This document shows positions 1-6,595 of a stretch of DNA of 9,785 nt, in pieces (within the stretch, counting starts at the first letter, position 1; every line of letters begins with the position of its first letter). The notes beneath the pieces are model-generated. The model ran no database searches and had not been told where the DNA came from. It saw only the letters and a list, made by a program, of their open reading frames with translations. The translations under genes and the position numbers were made by a program. The DNA is from Lachnospiraceae bacterium (lineage in GTDB: Bacteria; Bacillota; Clostridia; Lachnospirales; Lachnospiraceae): contig CAAGRP010000132.1 of the NCBI GenBank assembly GCA_900772685.1, positions 1-9,785 on the forward strand, given 5' to 3'.

Positions 1-139
1 CGCCATGTATGCCGCCGAGTATACGGAGGAGATGGCTCAGATGACGGTTGTTTCAAAGACGCTGGGGACTTATGAGCCGATGGCTGAAGAGGATGTTAAA
101 GAAACAAAAGCTTTTTTTGCAGCCGGAATGGCTGTGTAA
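1..139 (+). CDS. C-terminal end of an unrecognised protein (5' truncated by window edge)
   Basis: A frame open from base 2 ends at TAA 137-139 and gives the last 45 residues of a plus-strand gene. The tail is acidic and probably helical, rich in Ala, Met and Glu, and ends in Ala-Gly-Met-Ala-Val. No motif or family could be recognised from so short a piece, so no function is offered. It converges on ahcY, which is read from the other strand, and the stop codon lies only 14 bases before the long inverted repeat at 154-326. That repeat, or the hairpin at 389-417, could terminate its transcript. Confidence 0.6.
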   Translation, partial: AMYAAEYTEEMAQMTVVSKTLGTYEPMAEEDVKETKAFFAAGMAV

Positions 140-153
140 AAAAAACACAAAAC

Positions 154-326
154 GAGACCTATGCATTGTGCCGGATAATGAATGTTCTTCCAGAAACCGT
201 TTTCACTTAGTCCTCGCGTAGCGGTACTAACCCTTATGCAAGGCTTCCGCCTGCATTCGGGAAGTACCGACGCTGCGGATGTTTCTTTCAGAACATTCAT
301 TACCAGTCACTTAATGCTTAGGTCTC
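154..326. ncRNA. Long branched inverted repeat; candidate structured RNA or bidirectional terminator
   Basis: The ends pair (GAGACCTA 154-161 with TAGGTCTC 319-326), followed inward by GCATT/AATGC, then a perfect 13-bp arm (176-188 with 290-302) and AGAAAC/GTTTCT (192-197 with 281-286). An asymmetric internal loop follows (about 198-215 against 274-280). Beyond it is an apical stem: GCGT/ACGC, a 7-bp arm 222-228 with 263-269, CCC/GGG, ATGCA/TGCAT, and GGC/GCC at 242-251. Read on the minus strand the apical loop is GGAA, a GNRA tetraloop, which favours minus-strand transcription. T-tracts follow the closing stem on both strands (327-332 plus; 153-138 minus). The rod-with-bubble shape recalls 6S RNA, but no diagnostic 6S sequence was recognised. 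Alternatives are a bidirectional terminator between convergent genes or a MITE-like palindrome. The fold is well supported; its identity and strand are not. Confidence 0.5.
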
Positions 327-388
327 TTTTTTATTTATGCAGAAATATTTCTATACAAAAGTTCACTTCAGCCGTTCCGACTGTGTTT

Positions 389-417
389 CCGGTGGGCGAG
401 TCGCGCCGGTCTTTTTT
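389..417 (+). terminator. Terminator-like hairpin against ahcY 3' end
   Basis: CCGG 389-392 can pair with CCGG 406-409 and GCG 396-398 with CGC 402-404, giving a GC-rich hairpin followed by TCTTTTTT (410-417) on the plus strand. The T-tract runs into the stop codon of ahcY on the opposite strand, so this would stop plus-strand transcripts just before they become antisense to ahcY. The inner stem is imperfect. Confidence 0.5.
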
Positions 418-1658
418 CAGGCCCAGCCCGAGAGGTATTCTTTCTGCTCTTCGGTCAGCTCGTCGATCTTAAGATCCATAGCCGCAAGCTTGTATCTTCC
501 GATCTCATCGTCGATGCTGTCCGGAACGTTATAAACCTTTTTTGTAAGTTCTTCTCTATGTTCCGCAAGCCATTTAAGGCTGAGTGCCTGTACAGCAAAT
601 GACATATCCATTATCTCTGCCGGATGTCCCATTCCGCATGCAAGATTTACGAGTCTTCCTTCTCCCAGAACGTTGAGCGTTTTTCCGTCAGGAAGTGTAT
701 ATCCTATTATATTGTTGCGGCGTTCTTCCTGCTTAACCGACATTTCTCTGAGACAGGCAACATCTACCTCACAGTCGAAGTGTCCTGCGTTGCAGAGTAT
801 CGCATTGTCCTTCATTACGTCAAAATGCTTTTTGACGATAACGTCCCTGCAGCCTGTTACGGTAACAAATATATCTCCGTATTTTGCCGCTTCATCCATC
901 GGCATTATGCGGAAACCGTCCATCGTGGCATCAAGCGCCTTGAACGGATCTACCTCTGTTACAATGACATCTGCGCCCATGCCCTTAGCTCTCATTGCGG
1001 TACCTTTTCCGCACCATCCGTATCCCGCAACTACAACAGTCTTTCCTGCTATGATAAGGTTTGTAGTATCCATTATTGCGGTCCATACCGACTGTCCTGT
1101 ACCGTATTTATTATCATAATAATGCTTTGCTTTTGCATCATTTACAGCCATCATGGCACAAGGAAGGATTCCTTCCCTTTCTCTCGCCTTAAGTCTGTGG
1201 ATTCCGGTTGTCGTCTCCTCGCAGCCTCCTATCAGCCTGTCCGCATAACCGCTGCAGCGTCCTCCGAGCAGGTTTATAAGATCTCCTCCGTCATCTACGA
1301 TAAGATCGGGATGACATGCAAGAGTCTGTGCAAGCAGATCTTCATATTCCTTTTCGGAAACTCCGTAGATTCCGAAGGTCTCAACACCCATCTGCGCAAC
1401 TGCCGCTGCCACATCATCCTGAGTCGAAAGCGGATTGCAGCCTGTAAGAAATACGTCTGCACCGCCTTTTTTAAGCACGAGTCCGAGATTAGCCGTCTTA
1501 GCCTCAAGATGAACGGAAACCGCTATCTTAAGACCCTTAAAAGGCTGCTCTTCTTCAAACTTTTTTTCTATCTGTCCGAGTGCCGGCATAAATGAGCGCA
1601 CCCATTCTATTTTCTTTCTTCCGTATGGTGCAAGGTTTTTATCTTTTATAACTGACAT
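417..1658 (-). CDS. ahcY: AhcY-family S-adenosyl/S-inosylhomocysteine hydrolase
   Basis: A 413-residue NAD-dependent cytosolic hydrolase that cleaves S-nucleosylhomocysteine to homocysteine and a nucleoside. Visible family features are NPLSTQDDVAAA (75-86), DDGGD (122-126), EETTTG (147-152), catalytic Lys178, Asp182 and Asn183, the NAD-binding GYGWCG (212-217), and NAGHFDCEVD. It lacks the roughly 40-residue insertion and C-terminal KYRY-type tail of the long proteobacterial/eukaryotic forms, ending instead in YLSGWA like the Thermotoga/archaeal subgroup. Human adenine-contacting Thr57 and Glu59 are Glu52 and Lys54 here (HLEAKT, 50-55), and Cys195 is replaced by Thr187. These changes suggest a hypoxanthine-base substrate (S-inosylhomocysteine), in keeping with the deaminase gene upstream. 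The ATG at 1658 follows an AGGGAGGA ribosome binding site. Family assignment is very secure; substrate preference is inference. Confidence 0.96.
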   Translation of the reverse strand: MSVIKDKNLAPYGRKKIEWVRSFMPALGQIEKKFEEEQPFKGLKIAVSVHLEAKTANLGLVLKKGGADVFLTGCNPLSTQDDVAAAVAQMGVETFGIYGVSEKEYEDLLAQTLACHPDLIVDDGGDLINLLGGRCSGYADRLIGGCEETTTGIHRLKAREREGILPCAMMAVNDAKAKHYYDNKYGTGQSVWTAIMDTTNLIIAGKTVVVAGYGWCGKGTAMRAKGMGADVIVTEVDPFKALDATMDGFRIMPMDEAAKYGDIFVTVTGCRDVIVKKHFDVMKDNAILCNAGHFDCEVDVACLREMSVKQEERRNNIIGYTLPDGKTLNVLGEGRLVNLACGMGHPAEIMDMSFAVQALSLKWLAEHREELTKKVYNVPDSIDDEIGRYKLAAMDLKIDELTEEQKEYLSGWA

Positions 1659-1678
1659 GTATTCCTCCCTATTATTTC

Positions 1679-1752
1679 CTAACTATATTCTGTTCTAACT
1701 GTATTATATCCTAACTGTATTATGTACTAATTTTTTCCAAACTTATTCTGTA
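1679..1752. repeat. 16-bp tandem direct repeats upstream of ahcY
   Basis: Three consecutive 16-bp units, at 1679-1694, 1695-1710 and 1711-1726, each begin CTAACT followed by an AT-rich half; the second and third differ only at two end positions. A short partial unit (1727-1731) and a more diverged copy ending about 1752 follow. The block ends about 20 bases upstream of the ahcY start codon and overlaps the probable promoter. It may be a regulator-binding array or simple slippage-derived repeat sequence. Confidence 0.7.
1703..1731 (-). promoter_or_regulatory. Candidate ahcY promoter inside the tandem repeats
   Basis: On the minus strand, repeat unit 2 contains a perfect TATAAT (1708-1703). 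A weak -35 match (TTAGTA or ATTAGT) lies 16-17 bases upstream, around 1725-1731, in unit 3 and its flank. A start about 7 bases downstream would give a leader of roughly 40 nt before the ahcY ATG. The -10 box is good and the -35 box is poor. Confidence 0.35.
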
Positions 1753-1962
1753 CTAAAGAATCCAAATCTAAAACATTCATACAACTTTTTATAATGTTGC
1801 CATTTATGAGCTAACAGCTGTTCAGCCATTTCACCTTCTTATAAGCAGTGATATTTGATATACAATATGCGATTACATCCGTCTTCCGATGCATGATTTC
1901 GACCATCGCTGTCTGTCATGTCTTCACGTCTGAAGCTGATATTCTCTGCTTGTAAAAGTTTT

Positions 1963-3243
1963 TTACAGATATTTATCCGCTATTTTCTGAACCTCATAGC
2001 AGACTCTGTCATAATCTATCGTGGTAAGCTCCCTGTTTTTCATGACAAAGCATCCATCGACCATGACATCCGTAACCTCAGAGCCGTTAGCCGAATAGCA
2101 AAGCGACGAAACGATATTGTTGTTCGGGAATAACGATGGTGATTTAAGGTCTATAAATATGATATCCGCTTTTGCGCCTGCCTTTATCACGCCAAGCTTT
2201 TCATCCATCGCAAGTGCCTTTGCTCCGTTTATTGTAGCCGCATCGATCACATCCGAGGCACACATTGCCGTAGAATCTTTCTTTATTCCTTTATGTATAA
2301 GCGAAAGGAAGCCCATTTCCCTGAACATGTTCAGCGCATTGTTGCTGGAGGTTCCGTCGGTTCCGAGGCACAGATTTATTCCCGCATTTTTCATATCCTC
2401 CGCAGGAGCGAAGCCGTTTCCGAGCTTTGCATTGCTTATCGGGTTTGTAACGACCGAGGCTCTGCTGTTCCTCAGTATTTCTATATCATCGTCCCTCATC
2501 TGGACACAGTGTGCCAGAATCGTTCTTTCATTAAGAAAACCTATATCATCGAGCCATTTGACCGGTGTCTTTTTGTATTTTTCAAGAACAGACTCCACTT
2601 CCGCAATGCCCTCCGACAAATGTGTCTGTTTTAAAAGGCCGTGTTTTTCCGCTTCCTCGGCAACCTGCCTGTAAAGCTTTTCCGAGCAGCTGTACGGTGC
2701 ATGCGGCGAAAGCACGATGCTTATCCTGTCATTTCCGTATTCCTTCTGCTCATCAAGAGCCTCCTGATATCTCCTGAGACCGTCCTCAAAAAGGTCTTCC
2801 CCAACAAGTCCCCTTCCGATAAAGGCTCTTATCCCGGCATCGTTTGCTGCCTTACCCGACATGCATCTGTACATATGCATATCCACATATGATGTCGTTC
2901 CGCTCCTGAACATCTCGGCAAATCCCAAAAGGTTTGTCCAGTAGGCAGCTTCAACAGGCAGTCTGTCCTCTACCGGTGATACTCTGTTGAACAGCCATTC
3001 CGAAAAGTCGACATCATCCGCATAGTTCCTTAAGATCGTCATATACACATGCGTGTGTGCATTTACAAGTCCGGGCATTATCAGGCGGTCTTTTGCATCC
3101 ACCGGCATATATGTATCGGCATCTGCCGGTTCTTTTCCTATTTCCTCGATCTTTCCTTCTTTTATATAAAGATCTTCCTCTTTTATTTTATATCCGTCTT
3201 TATCGCGGACCAGAAGCTTACCGTTTATTATTTTGTAATTCAT
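1963..3243 (-). CDS. mtaD: SAH / 5'-methylthioadenosine deaminase (amidohydrolase)
   Basis: A 426-residue cytosolic metal-dependent amidohydrolase that deaminates the adenine of SAH, methylthioadenosine and related nucleosides to the inosine forms. The metal and catalytic set is complete: His63 and His65 (AHTH), His181 (HAPYSCS), His208 and Glu211 (QTHLSE), His245 (AHC) and Asp296 (GTDGTSSNN). KLGNGFAP (273-280) and the SLFPNNNI stretch near the C-terminus match my recollection of Thermotoga TM0936, whose SAH deaminase activity is established. An upstream in-frame ATG (3282) would overlap the kinase gene. The ATG at 3243 is preferred because a GGGGG ribosome binding site sits 4 bases before it and the protein then begins with the usual strand (MNYKIINGKLL). 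It starts 14 bases after the kinase stop, so the two are probably cotranscribed. Other adenosine-type substrates are possible. Confidence 0.92.
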   Translation of the reverse strand: MNYKIINGKLLVRDKDGYKIKEEDLYIKEGKIEEIGKEPADADTYMPVDAKDRLIMPGLVNAHTHVYMTILRNYADDVDFSEWLFNRVSPVEDRLPVEAAYWTNLLGFAEMFRSGTTSYVDMHMYRCMSGKAANDAGIRAFIGRGLVGEDLFEDGLRRYQEALDEQKEYGNDRISIVLSPHAPYSCSEKLYRQVAEEAEKHGLLKQTHLSEGIAEVESVLEKYKKTPVKWLDDIGFLNERTILAHCVQMRDDDIEILRNSRASVVTNPISNAKLGNGFAPAEDMKNAGINLCLGTDGTSSNNALNMFREMGFLSLIHKGIKKDSTAMCASDVIDAATINGAKALAMDEKLGVIKAGAKADIIFIDLKSPSLFPNNNIVSSLCYSANGSEVTDVMVDGCFVMKNRELTTIDYDRVCYEVQKIADKYL

Positions 3244-3247
3244 AAAT

Positions 3248-3252
3248 CCCCC
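3248..3252 (-). promoter_or_regulatory. Ribosome binding site that fixes the mtaD start
   Basis: GGGGG on the minus strand, four bases before the ATG at 3243-3241, lies in the 14-base gap between the kinase stop and mtaD. It supports the internal Met over the longer open frame that begins inside the kinase gene. Confidence 0.6.
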
Positions 3253-3257
3253 AACTT

Positions 3258-4160
3258 TTAAAAGCATTCCAATTTGCCGCATACATTTTTTGTACCTGTA
3301 ATAACATCTGCGGCCATTTTTGTTCCGATCTCGCAGGCTTCCTGCATAGTTTTATCATATGTAAGCGCAGCTGCCGCACCTGCGGCAAAAGCATCCCCTG
3401 CTCCTGTGCTGTCCTTAAGATCTACCTTTGCAGCTTTTATATATCCGCTCTGTCCATCCGCCCCCGAATATATGCTGCCTTTGTCTCCAAGCGTAACTAT
3501 AAGGTTTTTGATCCCCTCTTCTCTGCGTTTTTTTGATATGAGCTCTATAAGACTATCTATATCCCTGTCCTCCATTTCTTCTTCAAAGAGCATTCCCGCT
3601 TCCTGAAGATTGCATATGAAACACTCCGACTGTTTTATATATTCTTTTCTTTTTATGGCATCCGCCATTAGCGAAACAAAGGAATAGATCTTTTTGCCGT
3701 ACTGCTTTGCATATCCGAATACGACCTCGTCTATCCTTTCGTCCACATCTATTTCAAGAAGAATGGCGTCCGTATCTTCAAATATTTCTTTTTTATTTTC
3801 TTCTATATGATCAATAAGCGGTAAAAGCTCAGGTCTTACCGATATATTGGCGGCAACGTCTCCCTTTTCATCGAAAATAGCCATCCACGTCCCCATTCCG
3901 GTGTCGGCCTCTTTAATGAGCGATGTATCGACTCCCGCCTCCTTTAAATGCCTGACGACCTGAACTGCCGTACCGCTGCCATCGACTAATGATACAAGTC
4001 TCGAATCGACTCCTATATTTGCAAGATCCTCTGCGGCATTTCTCGCTACGCCTCCGTGAACCTCTTTTATATATCCGGCGTTTCTTCCGTCCGGAATATA
4101 CTTATTTATGGAATATCCTTTTATATCGACAAAAACAGCACCTATGACCGTAATACCCAT
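3258..4160 (-). CDS. PfkB-family (ribokinase-like) nucleoside kinase
   Basis: A 300-residue cytosolic sugar/nucleoside kinase. It has the N-terminal PfkB substrate signature with the double glycine GGVARN (36-41) and the C-terminal ATP/anion-hole motif DSTGAGDAF (250-258), with Asp256 as the predicted catalytic base. The N-terminal VDIKGY resembles pseudouridine-kinase (PsuK-like) members, but no psuG-type glycosidase gene is adjacent. As the first gene of a cluster with the deaminase and AhcY, it most plausibly phosphorylates the released nucleoside (inosine or adenosine) to the monophosphate. The ATG at 4160 has a GGGGAG ribosome binding site four bases upstream. Family is secure; substrate is inferred from neighbours only. 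Confidence 0.9.
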   Translation of the reverse strand: MGITVIGAVFVDIKGYSINKYIPDGRNAGYIKEVHGGVARNAAEDLANIGVDSRLVSLVDGSGTAVQVVRHLKEAGVDTSLIKEADTGMGTWMAIFDEKGDVAANISVRPELLPLIDHIEENKKEIFEDTDAILLEIDVDERIDEVVFGYAKQYGKKIYSFVSLMADAIKRKEYIKQSECFICNLQEAGMLFEEEMEDRDIDSLIELISKKRREEGIKNLIVTLGDKGSIYSGADGQSGYIKAAKVDLKDSTGAGDAFAAGAAAALTYDKTMQEACEIGTKMAADVITGTKNVCGKLECF

Positions 4161-4211
4161 TCGGCTCCCCTTTCTTCCTATAGTTTTGACTGTACTACCA
4201 TAACATAGAAG

Positions 4212-4225
4212 TTTAAAATTTTAAA
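4212..4225. repeat. Perfect 14-bp AT palindrome (possible operator)
   Basis: TTTAAAATTTTAAA is its own reverse complement and lies 52 bases upstream of the kinase start. Its position in a divergent promoter region fits an operator or a promoter-proximal AT element, but low-complexity AT sequence produces such palindromes easily. Confidence 0.35.
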
Positions 4226-4413
4226 TGCTTATATTTTGGCACCTACGGAAGCCTTGCTATCGTCTACACTTGCATATCATCATTAATATTTGATGTCAAT
4301 CCCGTTCCCAAGCGCTCATATTCCTTCAAATTTTTTAATTATTTTATACTTTTTTAGGTAATTTTTAAGGATTTTTAAGCTTTCATTATGTGTATTTTTA
4401 TCAGTTTTTTTGA

Positions 4414-4441
4414 TTGTATTTGAAAAACAGGTTGCTATAAT
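4414..4441 (+). promoter_or_regulatory. Extended -10 promoter for the permease pair
   Basis: TATAAT at 4436-4441 is preceded by TGC (4433-4435), forming an extended -10 element. A TTGTAT -35-like hexamer lies at 4414-4419 with 16-base spacing. A start near 4448 gives a leader of about 25 nt ahead of the ATG at 4473, with GGAAG positioned as ribosome binding site. Confidence 0.65.
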
Positions 4442-4472
4442 AAGAAAATAAATTTTGAAAGGAAGTGGTAAT

Positions 4473-5825
4473 ATGGCAGCACAGATAATGGCTGTAGCAA
4501 TCTTTTTGGTCATGTTTCTCCTTATTATAATGGATAAGATCGAGCGCCACATTGTTACACTTTGCTGCGCAGGTGCTACCTTTATTTTAGTTTTCGGCAT
4601 CGGAATGCACAGCTTAAGTGCCGCAATCGAAACACTAAACGTACGTAATATATTTACTGCAAGCTTCTGGTACTCTGCCGGTGAGGCAGCAGAAAGCTCA
4701 AGCGGTATAAACTGGGCGACTATCATCTTTATCCTTGGCATGATGGTCATGGTCGAGGGCATGGCAAGAGCGGGATTCTTCCGCTGGTTATGCATGACTA
4801 TTGCCAAAGCAGTCAAATATAAGGTAATCCCCATTTTTATCACTTTTATGATAATGTCAACCGTTCTGGCAATGTTCATAGACAGTATAACCGTAATACT
4901 GTTCCTGGCAGCCGTAACGGTAGAGCTTGCCAAGCTGTTGAAATTCAATCCTGTTCCAATGATCCTTGCGGAGGTATTCTGTGCAAACCTCGGAGGCTCC
5001 GCAACCATGTGCGGTGATCCGCCTAACATAATCATCGGAACATCTCTCGGATATTCCTTCAGCGATTTTATAACGAATACAGGACTTATAGTTCTTATAT
5101 CGCTTATAGTCATACTTATTTACTATTACTTTGCATACCGCAAGGAGCTTAAAGAGAACGCAGCAGCTGTCGACCCTTCTACCTTTCCGGATCCAAAGGA
5201 AGCTATCACAAATAAAAGGAACTTCGGCATCAGCACAGCTATCTTCCTTTGTGCCATCGTGCTTCTTGTAACGCATGCACAGACAGGACTTACCGTAGCC
5301 TTCATAGGTGTTTTCATAATGCTGATAACCCTTATAGCTGCCGGCAAGGACTGCATAAAGCTTATAAAGGGAGTTGACTACAAAACACTTTTATTCTTCG
5401 TCGGATTGTTTGTAGTTGTAAGCAGCCTTGACCAGACCGGAATTCTTTCGATTATTGCATCTTTTATAGAGACAGTGAGCGGAGGAAACGGTATAATAAT
5501 GGCAATGATCATTATGTGGGTATCGGCCGTAGCAAGTGCATTTATCGACAACATTCCGTTTGCGGCAACAATGATCCCTGTTATAAAGAGCCTTGCTGCT
5601 ACATCGGGAGTTAACCTTGCTGTCCTTTCATGGTCTCTTGCAATGGGTACAGATGTCGGCGGAAGCGCAACCCCTATAGGTGCATCCGCAAACGTAGTAG
5701 GAACCTCTGTTGCGGCTAAAAACGGACATCCGATAAGCTGGGGACGCTACTGTAAAAAAGCTGTTCCGGCAACTATCCTTGTAATGATAATATCTTCGGT
5801 AGTAATCATAGTACGTTATTTTTAA
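4473..5825 (+). CDS. SLC13/ArsB/NhaD-type ion transporter permease
   Basis: A 450-residue integral membrane transporter with about ten or more hydrophobic segments. It shows the two-fold repeat of the ion transporter superfamily: GGSATMCGDPPN (174-185) in the first half and GGSATPIGASAN (396-407) in the second, each after a helix containing FID (AMFIDS near 133-138; AFIDNIPF in the second repeat). This pattern is typical of the ArsB/NhaD/P-protein branch of the citrate/arsenite/Na+-H+ carriers. Substrate cannot be read from the sequence; no arsenic genes are nearby, so an arsenite role is not favoured. A TTG 18 bases upstream is in frame, but the ATG at 4473 is better placed behind AAAGGAAG. 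A cytidylate-kinase-like gene follows after 12 bases. Confidence 0.9.
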   Translation: MAAQIMAVAIFLVMFLLIIMDKIERHIVTLCCAGATFILVFGIGMHSLSAAIETLNVRNIFTASFWYSAGEAAESSSGINWATIIFILGMMVMVEGMARAGFFRWLCMTIAKAVKYKVIPIFITFMIMSTVLAMFIDSITVILFLAAVTVELAKLLKFNPVPMILAEVFCANLGGSATMCGDPPNIIIGTSLGYSFSDFITNTGLIVLISLIVILIYYYFAYRKELKENAAAVDPSTFPDPKEAITNKRNFGISTAIFLCAIVLLVTHAQTGLTVAFIGVFIMLITLIAAGKDCIKLIKGVDYKTLLFFVGLFVVVSSLDQTGILSIIASFIETVSGGNGIIMAMIIMWVSAVASAFIDNIPFAATMIPVIKSLAATSGVNLAVLSWSLAMGTDVGGSATPIGASANVVGTSVAAKNGHPISWGRYCKKAVPATILVMIISSVVIIVRYF

Positions 5826-5837
5826 GGAGGTCTTATT

Positions 5838-6437
5838 ATGGCAGAAAAACAGATGATAATTACTATAAGTCGTGAATACGGAAGCGGCGGACACGTTATC
5901 GCAGAAGCGCTTTCAAAGAAGTACGGCATTCCGATGTACGATCACGATCTTCTTAAGCACATAGCTGCCGAGGATGACCTTATAGATGCTGCCCTTCTTG
6001 AAAAATACGACGAAATACCCAGAAACAAGTTTCTTTACAGATCTGTCAAGGGCTTCAGCAATTCTCCGTCAGAGAATATTGCAAATATGCAGTTCGACTT
6101 CCTAAGAAAGAAGGCGGATTCAGGAGAGTCCTTTATCGCTGTCGGAAGATGCTCCGAATACATTCTCAGCAAATATCCGGGTATAATCAAGATCTTCGTT
6201 CTGGGCGATATGGAAGCCAAGGTAAGCCGTATCATGAAGCTCCATAATCTGGATCATGATACAGCCTATGACACGATAACAAGGATAGACAAGCAAAGAA
6301 AAACCTACCACAATTACTATTGTCCGAATAAATGGGGCGATTCCAGATACTATGACATATGTATCAACAGCACCAGACTCGGCATCGATGCAACTGCAGA
6401 TTTCCTGTCAGACTACATTGACAAAAGAATAAACTGA
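5838..6437 (+). CDS. Cytidylate-kinase-like family protein
   Basis: A 199-residue soluble P-loop protein of the cytidylate-kinase-like (AAA_26 / Cytidylate_kin2) type. The nucleotide-binding segment ISREYGSGG (10-18) is the hallmark of this family. It is followed by YDHDLL, a central VGRCSEYIL strand/turn, and a C-terminal part with Arg-rich lid-like helix and W-x-D-SRYYDICINSTRLG, as seen in relatives. It differs from housekeeping Cmk, which has a GPSGAGK-type P-loop, so it should not be called cmk. The ATG at 5838 has an excellent AAGGAGG site overlapping the permease stop region, which indicates an operon and probably coupled translation. The true substrate of this family, and why it accompanies a transporter, are unknown to me. 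Confidence 0.88.
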   Translation: MAEKQMIITISREYGSGGHVIAEALSKKYGIPMYDHDLLKHIAAEDDLIDAALLEKYDEIPRNKFLYRSVKGFSNSPSENIANMQFDFLRKKADSGESFIAVGRCSEYILSKYPGIIKIFVLGDMEAKVSRIMKLHNLDHDTAYDTITRIDKQRKTYHNYYCPNKWGDSRYYDICINSTRLGIDATADFLSDYIDKRIN

Positions 6438-6469
6438 CTATAACATATAGACAACAAATTCCATCTTAA

Positions 6470-6530
6470 AAGAAACCGTTTTCCGGGAATACCCAGTATT
6501 GATATTTCCCTCAAAAACGGTTTCTTGTTT
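6470..6530 (+). terminator. Strong hairpin terminator after the permease/kinase-like pair
   Basis: AAGAAACCGTTTT (6470-6482) pairs perfectly with 6514-6526, and an inner GGGAA/TTCCC extends the stem. It is followed on the plus strand by TTGTTTT. The minus strand has a weaker T-rich tail (CTTTTAAG), so the hairpin may also serve the convergent cluster that ends at 6596. Confidence 0.85.
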
Positions 6531-6595
6531 TATGATCTAATTATTATTAACTTCGTTAAATTAGCAGGCCGGACATGCAACCCTAAGCTTATCCT

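Larger units (their letters stand above)
1659..1962. other. 304-bp non-coding gap between mtaD and ahcY
   Basis: No convincing gene is present. The ahcY-proximal third holds the 16-bp tandem repeats and a candidate promoter. Further away are a 10-bp palindrome AACAGCTGTT (1813-1822), a 5-bp-stem hairpin CTTCA/TGAAG (about 1922-1934), and an AT-rich 7-bp hairpin TGTAAAA/TTTTACA (1951-1967) that overlaps the mtaD stop codon. That last hairpin lacks a GC core and a good T-tail, so it is at best a weak terminator. No known SAM or SAH riboswitch pattern was recognised. Confidence 0.5.
4161..4472. other. 312-bp divergent control region
   Basis: This AT-rich, non-coding stretch separates the leftward kinase-mtaD-ahcY cluster from the rightward permease pair. 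It holds a perfect 14-bp palindrome (4212-4225), an inverted repeat CATCA/TGATG (4278-4295), T-rich runs from about 4325 to 4415, and the rightward promoter at 4414-4441. No clear leftward -10/-35 pair for the kinase gene could be settled on by eye. Confidence 0.55.

Noticed and set aside
192..204. 13-base match (AGAAACCGTTTTC) between the rod-like element and the terminator arm at 6471-6483
   Set aside because: One shared 13-mer is close to chance expectation for a window this size. The flanks differ, so there is no good evidence of homology or of RNA-RNA pairing.
624..1595. 323-codon plus-strand open frame opposite ahcY
   Set aside because: It lies wholly antisense to a gene with complete catalytic motifs, gives an implausible Cys- and Ser-rich protein, and has no convincing ribosome binding site.
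1659..1962. SAM or SAH riboswitch ahead of ahcY
   Set aside because: No conserved multi-stem architecture or anti-terminator/terminator pair could be found; only small hairpins and tandem repeats are present.
1951..1967. Terminator at the end of mtaD
   Set aside because: The 7-bp stem is nearly all A/T, overlaps the stop codon, and lacks a proper T-tail, so termination there is doubtful.
2117..2674. 185-codon plus-strand open frame opposite mtaD
   Set aside because: It is antisense to the metal-site region of a well-supported amidohydrolase, and no family features were seen.
4316..5113. 265-codon minus-strand open frame across the permease start
   Set aside because: It is the antisense shadow of the permease gene and covers the permease promoter; its Ile/Met/Thr-rich content mirrors the reverse complement of hydrophobic codons.
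4473..5825. Arsenite efflux pump (arsB) assignment
   Set aside because: The superfamily motifs are shared by many carriers, and there is no arsR, arsC or arsA gene nearby.
5838..6437. Housekeeping cytidylate kinase (cmk)
   Set aside because: The nucleotide-binding segment is ISREYGSGG instead of the Cmk-type GPSGAGK P-loop, which places it in the cytidylate-kinase-like family.
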